A DNA stretch of 64,000 nt from Phymorhynchus buccinoides (Eukaryota; Mollusca; Gastropoda; Neogastropoda; Raphitomidae), in contig CM065684.1 in NCBI GenBank assembly GCA_017654935.2, positions 55,485,281 through 55,549,280 on the forward strand, given 5' to 3'. Positions 25,601 through 31,394 of the stretch are shown piece by piece (within the stretch, counting starts at the first letter, position 1; each line of letters opens with the position of its first letter). The position numbers and the translations under genes are program-made. The notes below the pieces were generated by a model. The model was not told where the DNA came from, ran no database searches, and saw nothing but the letters and a program-made list of their open reading frames with translations.

Positions 25601-28600
25601 ATAGAGCACATGTGTGTGTCACAATGAACACCGGTCAGTGGTGTTTGTGTGTGCAGGATCCCCAGTGCCTTTGACCTGTGGTTAGAAGAGAACCAGGACA
25701 GGCTGCAGGAGGAGCATGTGTGTGTCAGAATGACCACCGGTCAGTGGTGTTTGTGTGTGCAGGATCCCCAGTGCCTTTGACCTGTGGTTAGAAGAGAACC
25801 AGGACAGGCTGCAGGAGGAGAGCATGTGTGTGTCAGAATGAGCACTGGTCAGTGGTGTCTGTGTGTGCAGGGCCCCCAGTGCCTTTGACCTGTGGTTAGA
25901 AGAGAACCAGGACAGGCTGCAGGAGGAGCATGTGTGTGTCAGAATGACCACCGGTCAGTGGTGTCTGTGTGTGCAGGACCCCCAGTGCCTTTGACCTGTG
26001 GTTAGAAGAGAACCAGGACAGGCTGCAGGAGGAGAACATGTGTGTGTCAGAATGACCACTGGTCAGTGGTGTTTGTGTGTGCAGGACCCCCAGTGCCTTT
26101 GACCTGTGGTTAGAAGAGAACCAGGACAGGCTGCAGGAGGAGAACATGTGTGTGTCAGAATGACCACTGGTCAGTGGTGTTTGTGTGTGCAGGACCCCCA
26201 GTGCCTTTGACCTGTGGTTAGAAGAGAACCAGGACAGGCTGCAGGAGGAGAACATGTGTGTGTCAGAATGACCACTGGTCAGTGGTGTTTGTGTGTGCAG
26301 GACCCCCAGTGCCTTTGACCTGTGGTTAGAAGAGAACCAGGACAGGCTGCAGGAGGAGAACATGTGTGTGTCAGAATGACCACTGGTCAGTGGTGTTTGT
26401 GTGTGCAGGGCCCCCAGTGCCTTTGACCTGTGGTTAGAAGAGAACCAGGACAGGAGGAGAACATGTGTGTCAGAATGACCACTGGTCAGTGGTGTCTGTG
26501 TGTGCAGGATCCCCAGTGCCTTTGACCTGTGGTTAGAAGAGAACCAGGACAGGCTGCAGGAGGAGCATGTGTGTGTCAGAATGACCACCGGTCAGTGGTG
26601 TGTGTTTGTGCAGGGCCCCCAGTGCCTTTGACCTGTGGTTAGAAGAGAACCAGGACAGGCTGCAGGAGGAGCATGTGTGTGTCAGAATGACCACCGGTCA
26701 GTGGTGTGTGTTTTTGCAGGGCCCCCAGTGCCTTTGACCTGTGGTTAGAAGAGAACCAGGACAGGCTGCAGGAGGAGAGCATGTGTGTGTCAGTGACCAC
26801 TGGTCAGTGGTGTCTGTGCCTGTGTGTGCAGGACCCCCAGTGCCTTTGACCTGTGGTTAGAAGAGAACCAGGACAGGCTGCAGGAGGAGAACGAGGGCAC
26901 CTCACCCGAGGAGCTCAGCCGACTGTCCACAGAGCAGTTCAGAGCTCTGCCCAGAGAGCAGCGACAGGTCAGCTCTGCTTCTTTGCTCCTTTATTTCCGC
27001 ATAATGCGGCAACTCTTCTAGCACCAAGTAGTTTCTGTTCTTTGTAACCATCTCTGCCAAGTTGTTTTTTGAAGTGATCATCTACTTCACTAAATCAAAC
27101 GCGTTAAAACACTGAAATGAATGGAAATGCACTGATTATAAGTTTTAAAAGTAGACTACCACACAGAAGACATTTACTGGTGCCCACCTGCAACACTGGA
27201 AGTTCGAGGGGTGAATGCCAGAACTGTCTATCTGTGTTCTTTATTCCTTTTGAGATAGACCGTTCTGGCAGGCAGCCCTCGAAATTTAATGATGTATTGG
27301 CAATGTCAAGGCGCACATGCGACAATACCATTTTGTTGACATGGTATTCTTGTTGCAATGAACTTTATTTTTAAAGAACGCTAATGTTTTTCGTTCAGTT
27401 GTGTTCGCTTTTGCAAAAGGGCTTTCAACTCAACTTTTTATTTTGTCCTTTATAATTTTCTTGCGGACACGTCAAATATACACACAAGAAACCAAACAAT
27501 TTATAAAAGAACAAAATAAATTGCAATTACATGCTTTAAAAGTTCCTTTCACACTTCACACGCCCCACTCACTTTAACAACTGCACACGCTCACTGACAT
27601 ACAACCCTCCACCCTTCCCACCAACATCCCATCTCATCACAGCACTTTGGCAATAAAACATAGACCCTATTTGAACAATCAAAAAACAACAACTGAAGAC
27701 CGGACACATACGTCAGTGTTTCCCATAACGCACATATGTGCGTCCCTGAAGCACAAAAATCACAGAGGGACTCTTTGATTTCAGCTCTGGGCGTCCCATG
27801 GGACGCACACTTTTTTCAACAGACCGAGACAGCAGGGTTCATTTTTGGCGTCGGTCATCGGTCATTGACTCATAAACCTTCGATTTTGAGCGATAGTTTT
27901 AGCAGGCAGGCGATCATCTGACCGATTGATTTTTCGTCAAAGCAGTCAGCAACTTTAAGGATTCTGTCGTCTGCTAAACTTAGTTCTTCCACGGCCTCGG
28001 ACCATAATCAGAACTAAAAAGTTGTATCTGGCGAAACGAACGCCGAAACGAAGAAATGGCGGCATTGCACATTCGGTAAAGCTTTTCCGATCCAACTTTT
28101 TGAAGACCAAATAAAGTTCCAGCGTGACCTAGTCTTCTAGTCTAGTTAAGTGCTAAACAAGATCGTTCTCGGCCTTTTGACAAAAATTCGTGTTTAAAAC
28201 CAGCCATGCCTCCCCAAAAGAAGCCACGAGTAGGAAAGGGGCAGAAGAATATGTTTGCTAGTTTCGGACTCGCTCAGACATCGTCTGCAACTTGTAGGAT
28301 CGTTGGAATTAGGTCAAGCCACCCCAACTTTTCCATATCAAAACTCCGAACCCGATTTTCGCTTCGTGCCACAGCGGTCAGTCTGTTTGCTTTGGTTTTC
28401 CTGGTTGTCAGTCTTGTTTCTGACCATCCAGGGTTTTCCTTTCTAAAGCAGACACATGTCCGGTCATTCCAAAACGATCTTTGTTTACATCGGAGTGCTT
28501 GTTCGCGAGAGTGAAGTGCTTCAAGTTTTAGGTCTGATTTCTTCGTTGACCAAATCTGAACGGTTTTTGCAAGTTCGACAGAGGAAAAAGCAGCAGCATC

Positions 28601-29295
28601 AAGCCGTTCTTTTAGAGATGTGAATGGCATCATCTCAAAAACATAAGCTACTGCATATGCAAGTGCGTGTGTACGCTTGTGTGTCTGTCTGCCTGTCTCT
28701 CTGTCCATATATCGATCTGTTTGTCTCCCCCCCCCCCCTCTCTCTCTCTCTGTAGTCAGCCTATTCCATTTCCAGGGGTTATGCACATGTGTTTGCCTGT
28801 GTGTTCACTGTGCATGTAGCATGTGTGTTTAGCATGTATTTGCTTTTGTTAAAGCATTTTTTATCATATACTTAGGGGACTCTTAAAAATATGAAAAGGA
28901 CTCTTAAACTTTTGCACAGGGAGTCCCTGGGACTCTCACATTTCGCCCCTATGGGAAACACTGTACGTACTCTGCCTATTACGGCCTTTTGGCCTGGGAA
29001 CACAGAAAAAGAAGTGCCTTCTGGTTTTTACCCAACGCTTTTTATGTCACCAGACCAGTGCTGCGACTGTGTGCAGGTATGGCTGCAGAAGGCCAAGGCC
29101 AGGAAACAAGCCGACGCTGGAGAGGTCGACAAGAAGAGGAAGAGAACAGACGAGAAGGCAGAGGATGGTACCAATGACGATGATCATGTTGTTCCTCCCA
29201 AGGTCCCCAAAACCAAGCCCCCCTCCCCCTCCAAGAAGCCTCTGTCGCAGTCCACTAACTCCAAACTAGCAAGCTTCGCTTTCTCTTCCAAATAG
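904..29295 (+). CDS. WDHD1: WDHD1 / AND-1 (Ctf4-Mcl1 family) replisome scaffold, 5' partial, 19 exons
   Basis: Family role: nuclear trimeric scaffold linking the CMG helicase with DNA polymerase alpha and other replisome factors. Exons seen: 904-988, 2809-2847, 3226-3448, 4928-5082, 6765-6949, 8343-8424, 11142-11307, 12940-13054, 13451-13559, 15417-15478, 16179-16293, 17827-17943, 19903-20117, 20887-21011, 23070-23146, 24438-24599, 25114-25244, 26832-26967, 29077-29295. All phases agree and give 838 residues ending in TAG. Order: end of the WD40 region (1-41), acidic linker (42-115), the Mcl1/SepB beta-propeller middle domain (about 150-480, with KSDHYWVVG and NPQQLR motifs), helical region (485-550), acidic and basic tail, HMG box (about 722-777), and a lysine-rich end with KKRKR and the family-like terminus KLASFAF. 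Human WDHD1 has about 1,129 residues, so roughly the first 230 lie upstream of the window. Family assignment is by recognition of motifs across the whole length. Confidence 0.96.
1051..1130 (+). repeat. AAT-tailed LINE 3' end remnant
   Basis: An (ATA)n run is joined to TTATATAGCGCTTA and GGGCTCTAAGCGCTTCAC, a motif shared with remnants at 6245-6320, 35840-35905, 40300-40380, 45005-45062 and 47120-47190. It resembles the 3' end of non-LTR elements. Confidence 0.5.
1560..1765 (+). repeat. LINE ORF2 C-terminal fragment (Cys-His motif)
   Basis: Reads HMYRLGLSHTPDC, CLCETGPQTPEHILQSCPLY, typical of the C-terminal end of certain LINE ORF2 proteins. A short stretch around MYRLGLSHT is duplicated in tandem. 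Confidence 0.55.
1759..2374. repeat. Duplicated repeat unit with inverted piece, one copy split by a MITE
   Basis: A ~105-bp unit (ATCATGACTC..GGGTTGGGTTTGGG) occurs at 1779-1825 plus 2105-2164, interrupted by the MITE at 1826-2104, and unbroken at 2271-2374. An inverted piece lies at 2171-2223. Confidence 0.75.
1826..2104. mobile_element. MITE with CAGGCATCAGAAT ends, copy 1
   Basis: Ends CAGGCATCAGAAT and ATTCTGATGCCTG, flanked by ACATT on both sides. The nearby unbroken copy of the host repeat shows the empty site. Other copies are at 31149-31394 and 36982-37231. Confidence 0.8.
2500..2720 (+). repeat. Interspersed repeat (family S-like)
   Basis: Contains CCCACCTTCTGGAAGTTCT and a GGGGATACTGGGG start. 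Related copies at 1433-1510, 29400-29610 with 30430-30510, 39300-39640, 40749-41240, 58090-58275 and 58890-59185. Probably a composite SINE-like family. Confidence 0.6.
2809..2847 (+). CDS. WDHD1: WDHD1 exon (13 codons): end of WD40 region
   Basis: This 39-nt phase 0-0 microexon reads GQLGLAEDLLTSQ, matching the GNLGLLEN stretch of the vertebrate protein. The acceptor is TTTTTCAG and the donor GTATGC. Confidence 0.92.
3040..3146. mobile_element. 107-bp TA-flanked MITE (pogo/Tigger-like ends)
   Basis: Ends CAGTGGAACCTCCCTTATAA and its near-perfect inverse, flanked by TA on both sides. The CAGTG..AACC ends and TA target fit Tc1/mariner-pogo-type elements. Confidence 0.75.
3226..3448 (+). CDS. 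WDHD1: WDHD1 exon: acidic linker
   Basis: Rich in Asp/Glu (runs such as DDDDD and DADDDDDSDS), like the acidic linker after the WD40 domain in vertebrate WDHD1. It ends in phase 1 at CAAG|GTGAGC. The last ~60 nt and the donor are duplicated just downstream (see 3449-4139). Confidence 0.93.
3475..3822 (+). mobile_element. CAGACCTG-family element, 5' fragment
   Basis: Starts CAGACCTGCATACCCCTACG, like the ends at 21174, 56005 and 63380. A GGCGGCGAGAGAG region with ATG at 3706 corresponds to the 5' coding start of related copies. The right end is lost. Confidence 0.6.
3823..4080 (+). mobile_element. SINE (family M) with A-rich tail
   Basis: About 255 bp from GTCGTCAGTAGGGGGCTTAG to AAGATGGGACAGCAAC followed by an A/AAG-rich tail. 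A reverse-orientation copy lies at 36672-36950 in EFCAB2 intron 4. Confidence 0.7.
4704..4760. repeat. (CA)n microsatellite
   Basis: About 57 bp of nearly pure CA dinucleotide repeat in a WDHD1 intron. Confidence 0.95.
4928..5082 (+). CDS. WDHD1: WDHD1 exon: linker to the middle propeller
   Basis: Contains PTPMQKPFQPGSTPVHLASR, nearly the same as the conserved PTPRQKPFQSGSTPLHL of WDHD1. Phase 1 to 0; donor ATG|GTAAGA. Confidence 0.95.
5417..6171 (+). mobile_element. 755-bp TA-flanked non-autonomous element, copy 1
   Basis: Ends CAGGGAAACCCATTTAGTAC and GTACTAAACGGGTTTCACTG, flanked by TA. The second copy at 21742-22496 is also 755 bp, in reverse orientation, with about eight differences by eye. 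The ends resemble pogo/Tigger elements. The internal ORFs are not recognisable as transposase. Confidence 0.88.
6765..6949 (+). CDS. WDHD1: WDHD1 exon: start of Mcl1 middle domain
   Basis: Reads KWNSVGIVRQYNTEEE followed by SSIDVEFHDTATHHAMH, conserved in the family. Ends in phase 2 at AACAG|GTGGCT. Its 3' half with the donor is repeated at 7472 and 7611. Confidence 0.95.
7001..7437. mobile_element. MITE with CAGGGTTCG ends and 5-bp target duplication
   Basis: Left end CAGGGTTCGCACAG, right end CTGTACGAACCCTG, flanked by ATAGA on both sides. It sits between WDHD1 exon 6765-6949 and its partial copies. Confidence 0.8.
7466..7686 (+). pseudogene. Two partial copies of WDHD1 exon 6765-6949 (3' half plus donor)
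   Basis: Copies at 7472-7550 and 7611-7686 repeat the exon from CCAACACTGCGGAC to the CAG|GTGG donor, with a following GTGGCTGTAGTGTAGCATGG intron piece. Period about 139 bp. The continuation of the last copy is found at 8104 after a SINE insertion. Confidence 0.88.
7687..8100 (+). mobile_element. tRNA-derived SINE
   Basis: tRNA-like head with A box GGCAGAGTGGTTAAGACG and B box GGTTCAAATCCC, then a body with CGAGTCCTTCGGATGGGGAC and a tail ending CACAGAGGTCTCTGTGACTA. The tail is shared with 9575-9640. The structure shows a pol III-type SINE, not a functional tRNA gene. Confidence 0.82.
8343..8424 (+). CDS. WDHD1: WDHD1 exon: middle domain
   Basis: Reads MHFGSWDSAKEWSVTMPEGE (vertebrate HFSSWDSSKEW). 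The donor is CAG|GTCGGT. A TTAA-flanked MITE starts at intron base 10, and its target duplication begins at base +6 of the donor. Confidence 0.94.
8434..8876. mobile_element. TTAA-flanked piggyBac-type MITE at the exon 8343-8424 donor
   Basis: Ends CTCATTCAACACT and AGTGTTGAGAGAG, flanked by TTAA on both sides (8430-8433, 8877-8880). It begins 10 bp after the exon; the TTAA overlaps donor base +6. Confidence 0.85.
8920..9720. repeat. Fold-back arrangement of a repeat also present at 5090-5370
   Basis: 8925-9182 is an inverted copy and 9335-9700 a direct copy of the repeat at 5090-5370 (shared GCTAGAACACCAAGGCTAC and GTTCTCATCCCTAGCTGGTG). A SINE body (9455-9650) with a CGGATGAG..GATAAACCGAGG central motif and a (CTAAC)n end is inserted in the direct copy. 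Confidence 0.65.
10079..10312. mobile_element. piggyBac-type MITE, CCCTTTCACCGCC subfamily, decayed copy
   Basis: Ends CCCTTTCGCCACC and GGCGGTAAAAGGG. Same interior as copies at 14389, 15537, 38479 and 60209 (AAATGGCTGGCGG, ATCAAATCAGGGTCTGT). The TTAA flanks are mutated. Confidence 0.7.
10940..11100. mobile_element. 161-bp TA-flanked MITE (TACCGTATTTTTCGGAC type)
   Basis: Left CCATATTTTTCGGACTATAA, right TTATAGTCCGAAAAATACGG, TA on both sides. Degenerate relatives at 10690-10862 and 60786-60960, and a 606-bp relative at 14760-15365. Confidence 0.82.
11142..11307 (+). CDS. WDHD1: WDHD1 exon: middle domain
   Basis: Reads GEGWVAAATS, MRLFTVGGVQ and LPGPVVCLTGHGHRLMAVYH, all strongly conserved in the family. 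It is GC-rich compared with its introns. Phase 0 to 1. Confidence 0.96.
11660..12500 (+). repeat. 131-bp tandem array holding six extra acceptors of WDHD1 exon 12940-13054
   Basis: Acceptor AGs occur at 11777, 11908, 12039, 12170, 12301 and 12432, exactly 131 bp apart. Each has ATTACCATTTCAGG plus exon-like GACCAGAGCATGGCGTGCAC. Only the sixth copy runs on into ~60 nt of recognisable exon. The true acceptor is at 12939. Confidence 0.92.
12940..13054 (+). CDS. WDHD1: WDHD1 exon: middle domain
   Basis: Starts GIPGDQNMACTTVNVKGQ and ends LSWAG, matching the family segment GDQCLGVQLLEL..YLTWLGF. The acceptor CCGTTTCAG has six extra upstream copies in a 131-bp array. Confidence 0.9.
13204..13345 (+). 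pseudogene. Partial copy of WDHD1 exon 13451-13559 with its acceptor
   Basis: TGTTGGGGTGTGTTCAGG plus ~50 nt of exon-like sequence (GGGCACCCCCTTCACTATGG) repeats the true site about 160 bp downstream. It then diverges and has no donor. Confidence 0.87.
13451..13559 (+). CDS. WDHD1: WDHD1 exon: middle domain
   Basis: Reads FSAEGTPFTMDSEGLVRMMN then GLGATWTPV, matching the vertebrate segment closely. A decayed copy of its acceptor and 5' part lies at 13230-13345. Confidence 0.95.
13662..13706. repeat. (CATA)n microsatellite
   Basis: About 45 bp of CATA/ATAC repeats. Confidence 0.95.
14389..14625. mobile_element. piggyBac-type MITE, CCCTTTCACCGCC subfamily
   Basis: Left TTAA|CCCTTTCACCGCCA, right TGGTGGTGAAAGGG|TTAC (one TTAA mutated). 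About 237 bp; five copies of this subfamily lie in the window. Confidence 0.85.
14760..15365. mobile_element. 606-bp TA-flanked element with CGTATTTTTCGGA ends
   Basis: Right end GATCCGAAAAATACGG followed by TA; left CTGTAATTTTTGAGTTATAA after TA. No recognisable transposase. It may be a longer relative of the 161-bp MITE. Confidence 0.6.
15417..15478 (+). CDS. WDHD1: WDHD1 exon: middle domain
   Basis: Reads KGKSDHYWVVGVNENPQQLR, almost identical to the vertebrate sequence. The acceptor TTTTCAG lies about 50 bp after a TA-flanked MITE. Confidence 0.96.
15537..15773. mobile_element. piggyBac-type MITE, CCCTTTCACCGCC subfamily
   Basis: TTAA then CCCTTTCAACGCCAGCC; right end GGCGATGAAAGGG. It begins 58 bp after the donor of exon 15417-15478. 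Confidence 0.82.
16179..16293 (+). CDS. WDHD1: WDHD1 exon: middle domain
   Basis: Reads CIPCKGSRYPATLPRPAV, matching the family motif CIPCKGSRFPPTLPRP. Ends GAG|GTGAGA in phase 0. Confidence 0.96.
16384..16830 (-). pseudogene. LINE ORF2 C-terminal remnant (CR1/Jockey-like)
   Basis: The minus strand reads HQLGWPTLEHRRKSTRLTML then SSFFPRTIKDWNSLPEEAV, with internal stops. This is the C-terminal region after the reverse transcriptase in such LINEs. Related to the element at 48340-50010. Confidence 0.75.
17443..17664. mobile_element. MITE with CAGGGCTCCCA ends, copy 2
   Basis: Inverted relative of 465-682, flanked by GTTGGC on both sides (6-bp target duplication). Confidence 0.82.
17827..17943 (+). 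CDS. WDHD1: WDHD1 exon: helical region
   Basis: Reads EQFLRSLLFAQHL and ends QEALMKLFA, matching EEQFWHSVLFHNYL..QELLMKMLAL. Exactly 39 codons, phase 0-0. Confidence 0.94.
18462..18936. mobile_element. 475-bp TTAA-flanked MITE (CTCACTCGGG ends)
   Basis: Left TTAA|CTCACTCGGGGCGA, right CCCGAGTGAG|TTAA. No coding potential seen. The TTAA target suggests a piggyBac-type element. Confidence 0.8.
19526..19735. mobile_element. piggyBac-type MITE, CCCCTTCACTGCCA subfamily
   Basis: TTAA on both sides; ends CCCCTTCACTGCCA and CAGGCAGGGAAGGGG. Relatives at 61168-61373 and 61394-61597. Confidence 0.87.
19903..20117 (+). CDS. WDHD1: WDHD1 exon: helical region and poly-Glu run
   Basis: Reads DREFRAVEVCELM, then SIKYATRQRHLQLAQRISQL and a Glu-rich stretch ending EGEDYLKAW, as in the vertebrate EREFRCVELADLM..LAIKYASRSRR region. 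Phase 0 to 2. Confidence 0.95.
20240..20880 (+). repeat. 44-bp tandem array of acceptor-like units before WDHD1 exon 20887-21011
   Basis: The first unit (20241-20285) resembles the true acceptor plus exon start (GTTTCAGTCACAACAGCTCA). It is followed by about seven 44-bp units (TTTCAATTCAGAGACAGAAT) and about six longer, diverged ones of 53-55 bp, up to the real acceptor at 20886. Confidence 0.9.
20887..21011 (+). CDS. WDHD1: WDHD1 exon: acidic tail
   Basis: Reads HNSSETEWSTKSSLSSKRQ followed by Glu/Asp-rich codons. Family members have STTEWSQ here. The acceptor TTTCAG follows a long array of related acceptor-like units. Confidence 0.9.
21498..21653 (+). pseudogene. Truncated zinc-finger N-terminus of a transposase
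   Basis: 51 codons from MSKRPASGDSSSCSKCK through FLKKYSRYPGVVPSTLGE and CKYC, then a stop. It aligns with FRDAYLKVPGIQRSVLGDEY and CVYC of the ORF at 63595. The Cys pair fits the first half of a BED/TTF-like finger. Confidence 0.7.
21742..22496 (-). mobile_element. 755-bp TA-flanked non-autonomous element, copy 2 (inverted)
   Basis: Reverse-complement twin of 5417-6171, same length and about 99% identical by eye, flanked by TA. Confidence 0.88.
23070..23146 (+). CDS. WDHD1: WDHD1 exon: linker with NPFK motif
   Basis: Short exon ending SSGRANPFK, matching the conserved GRVNPFK of vertebrates. Phase 1 to 0. Confidence 0.9.
23423..23575. mobile_element. Hairpin MITE with 64-bp perfect inverted arms
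   Basis: Arms 23423-23486 and 23512-23575 (starting GGGCCTGTATTCACGTTGAG) pair completely by eye, with a 25-bp loop. No target duplication is clear. Confidence 0.85.
24438..24599 (+). CDS. WDHD1: WDHD1 exon: basic linker
   Basis: Lysine-rich. Contains QVFDALKKD and KKESPVISPLPVTLKQ, like the family segment NEKSPVIKPLTPK. 54 codons, phase 0-0. Confidence 0.9.
25114..25244 (+). CDS. WDHD1: WDHD1 exon: linker before HMG box
   Basis: Reads KQTQQAKIAFSTTNEGSESS and ends EQSENQPTQK. The human protein has SENQRPKTG just before its HMG box. Phase 0 to 2. Confidence 0.87.
25640..26831 (+). repeat. Tandem array: 11 extra partial copies of the WDHD1 HMG-box exon with acceptor
   Basis: Exon-start positions are 25657, 25763, 25871, 25977, 26085, 26193, 26301, 26409, 26508, 26614 and 26720; the true exon is at 26832. 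Periods are mostly 106 or 108 bp. Each unit has TGTGTGCAG, then CCCCAGTGCCTTTGACCTGT and coding for FDLWLEENQDRLQEE (one copy lacks RLQ), then intron-like CATGTGTGTGTCAGAATGA. None has the second half of the exon. Confidence 0.95.
26832..26967 (+). CDS. WDHD1: WDHD1 exon: HMG box, first half
   Basis: Reads PSAFDLWLEENQDRLQEENE and ends TEQFRALPREQRQ, matching the family HMG box (FQMWLEENRSQI..VLSTEERKVW). Of 12 copies of this acceptor region, only this one has the whole exon and a good donor (CAG|GTCAGC). Confidence 0.94.
27714..28963. mobile_element. 1.25-kb transposon with CAGTGTTTCCCATA ends and 5-bp target duplication
   Basis: Ends CAGTGTTTCCCATA and TATGGGAAACACTG, flanked by TACGT on both sides. 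An ORF at 28206 begins MPPQKKPRVGKGQKNMFASF, similar in style to hAT-type N-termini, with no catalytic domain seen. It lies in an intron of WDHD1, inside an older repeat related to 39560-39640. Confidence 0.82.
29077..29295 (+). CDS. WDHD1: WDHD1 last exon: end of HMG box and basic C-terminus
   Basis: Starts VWLQKAKARK (end of HMG box), has a KKRKR nuclear-localisation-like cluster, then a Pro/Ser/Lys tail and ends NSKLASFAFSSK with TAG. Family members end NQKLSAFAF. I saw no clear poly(A) signal close to the stop. Confidence 0.95.
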   Translation, partial: VWLQKAKARKQADAGEVDKKRKRTDEKAEDGTNDDDHVVPPKVPKTKPPSPSKKPLSQSTNSKLASFAFSSK

Positions 29296-29619
29296 TAACG
29301 ATAATAACGTGGGCATTTCAAAACTGCTGCATGGGCGTCTTTATAAATGGTGGAATGGTTTGCTTTGTACTTCCTGGATTATAGTTTATAAAGGATGAAC
29401 TTCTTTCTTCTTCGTCGATCGCTCAGACAGTTTCCTGCCATATGAGCGCAGATGCATCATGCTGCCATTGTGCGTCTAAGAAATAGGCCCAGCATGTTCG
29501 TCTTTGGCTGGAGATATTTTTCACAAGAAATTCTAGACCAGGAGAATGGACCAGTAAGGCAGAAAGATAGTAGATGACACTAAGCGAAGGGAAAAGACAG
29601 AATACGAATACTTTTTAAT

Positions 29620-29814
29620 GAGGGTAAACAGATAAGCTTTCGCTTCTTTACACCATGCCCTCAAGGAGGAAAAAAAAAAACCATGACTATCAAATAACAA
29701 GAAAACAAGAAACAATGCAAATAAGCAAAAATGGGGAAAAACACATTAAATTTTCAAGATCAAGCAAAAATACAATCATCATTTAACAAAATTCAAAGAT
29801 CATAGACCACACAC

Positions 29815-29868
<54 letters not shown>

Positions 29869-29910
29869 CACTACACTACACTACACTACACTACACTACA
29901 CTACACTACA

Positions 29911-29977
<67 letters not shown>

Positions 29978-30425
29978 AAGTACAGAAAAGAAAATACATC
30001 ACAGAGTTACTTAATCCGCGGCGTACAGGAAGCAAAAACATTGTAGCAAGTATGCTCATAATTAATGCATACATGTACTAATTACTTGTTGTAATTGTTA
30101 TGAGCACGAATATTTTAGTAAGTCGTTGTTTTGCAACACCAATAGATATGGAAGTGAAATAAATATGATCATTTAGAGCTTGTTTAAGAGGTGTTTATGG
30201 TATGTTCTCTTAAAAGATGAGACACTTGCTATATTTGTATTGATATTTTCCATATCATTCCACAGTTTGCTACCAGAGTAGGCAAGGGAGGTCATAAACA
30301 GGTTTGTTCTGGGGCGAGGAATATATACTTTACTTTTGTTTCGAATGTTAGTAATAGGAAATCGGTTGCATAAGTAGGTTGGTGTCAGTTTATGCATAAT
30401 TTTGTACATGAAAACAGAGTGAAAG
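29620..30425 (-). pseudogene. LINE ORF2 C-terminal remnant
   Basis: The minus strand at 30409-30173 reads MYKIMHKLTPTYLCNRFPIT then SGSKLWNDMEN, typical of the last part of a non-LTR ORF2. It is inserted within a family S repeat. Confidence 0.65.
29812..29972. repeat. Compound microsatellite (CA)n-(CACTA)n-(CA)n
   Basis: A block of CACTA pentamers (about 29865-29912) lies between two CA runs. Confidence 0.95.
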
Positions 30426-31148
30426 AGAGAGACGGATTAGAGGAATTTACAAGCACAGAACTTCCAGAAGGTGGGGGAACTATTCCCCATGGGGATACCA
30501 TGATTAACTAGATTAACAAGAATTTTTTCTTTTTTTTCCCTTGAGCATTAAATTTGTTTTTCTTGTTTATCATCTGTGAATTGCATGTTGTACCGGTAAA
30601 TGTGAAAAAATCATTTGAACATGAACATACATTTCATTTTAGGAAGACTTCACTTTACTGTAAATGTTTTCATATTACCTTTTGTTAGAGATCTGTACTT
30701 AAAAAAACCAAGATTGAGTTATTTATGATTAACTGAAGTAAACAATAAATCTAAGAAAAAAATGTATTCACTGCATTTGTTTGTATGATTTATGCATGTG
30801 ATTCACATCTTGCTATGTCACGTGTGAGTGATGCTGCGTCTGTATTTGCAAAAGTATAATAGGCTCAGAATTGACATGTCACGTTTGTCAAACTTCTGAG
30901 TGTATCATACCTTTATTGTGGCACCCAGATTATGTCATTTCTTTCAGGCAATATTCTGATATATCAAAAGTTCATGTGTGTGTTTTAATATTATACCAAT
31001 ACACATAATGTCCAGTAAAGCACCAATGAGCTGATGTCAGTTTTTATTTCTTTTGTCATTATACAAGAACATAGCAAATCAAATTTTGCTTGAAAAAACC
31101 CCAAGAGCAACAACAAAAAGGAAAACAAAAAACAGTTAAAAATAATCA

Positions 31149-31394
31149 GGCATCAGAATTATCAGAGGATTAAGAATTTCTGACAGAGCATTGGCTTCTC
31201 TTATCAGCGGTTTTGCCTTTTTATTCAGTGTTATCCTTTGTGTTAAATAGCATTTTAAAGTGATTTATCACTATATTAAGCCTTTTTGGTGGTGTTCGGA
31301 ACTGATTTCAGTGTTGTCCCTCTTTAGTGTGGGGCCTTGATGGCCCTTTTACTGCGGTTTTCAGAGGACTGGACTTCAGACCATTCTGATGCCT
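31149..31394. mobile_element. MITE with CAGGCATCAGAAT ends, copy 2
   Basis: Ends CAGGCATCAGAAT and ATTCTGATGCCTG, flanked by ATAAT on both sides (low-complexity site). Confidence 0.78.

Larger units (their letters stand above)
29296..31140. other. WDHD1 3' flank: repeats, no gene seen
   Basis: Holds a family S copy (29400-29610 and 30430-30510, minus) split by a LINE remnant, and a compound microsatellite at 29812-29972. 30510-31140 is AT-rich with nothing recognised. Some of it may be 3' UTR. Confidence 0.6.

Noticed and set aside
25896..26588. 230-residue minus-strand ORF with regular repeats
   Set aside because: It is the antisense of the WDHD1 exon array. It stays open only because the 108-bp unit is a multiple of three and lacks stops on that strand.
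28157..28180. Second U2-like match (TCTCGGCCTTTTGAC)
   Set aside because: Short and imperfect, inside a transposon with no U2 context on either side; likely chance.
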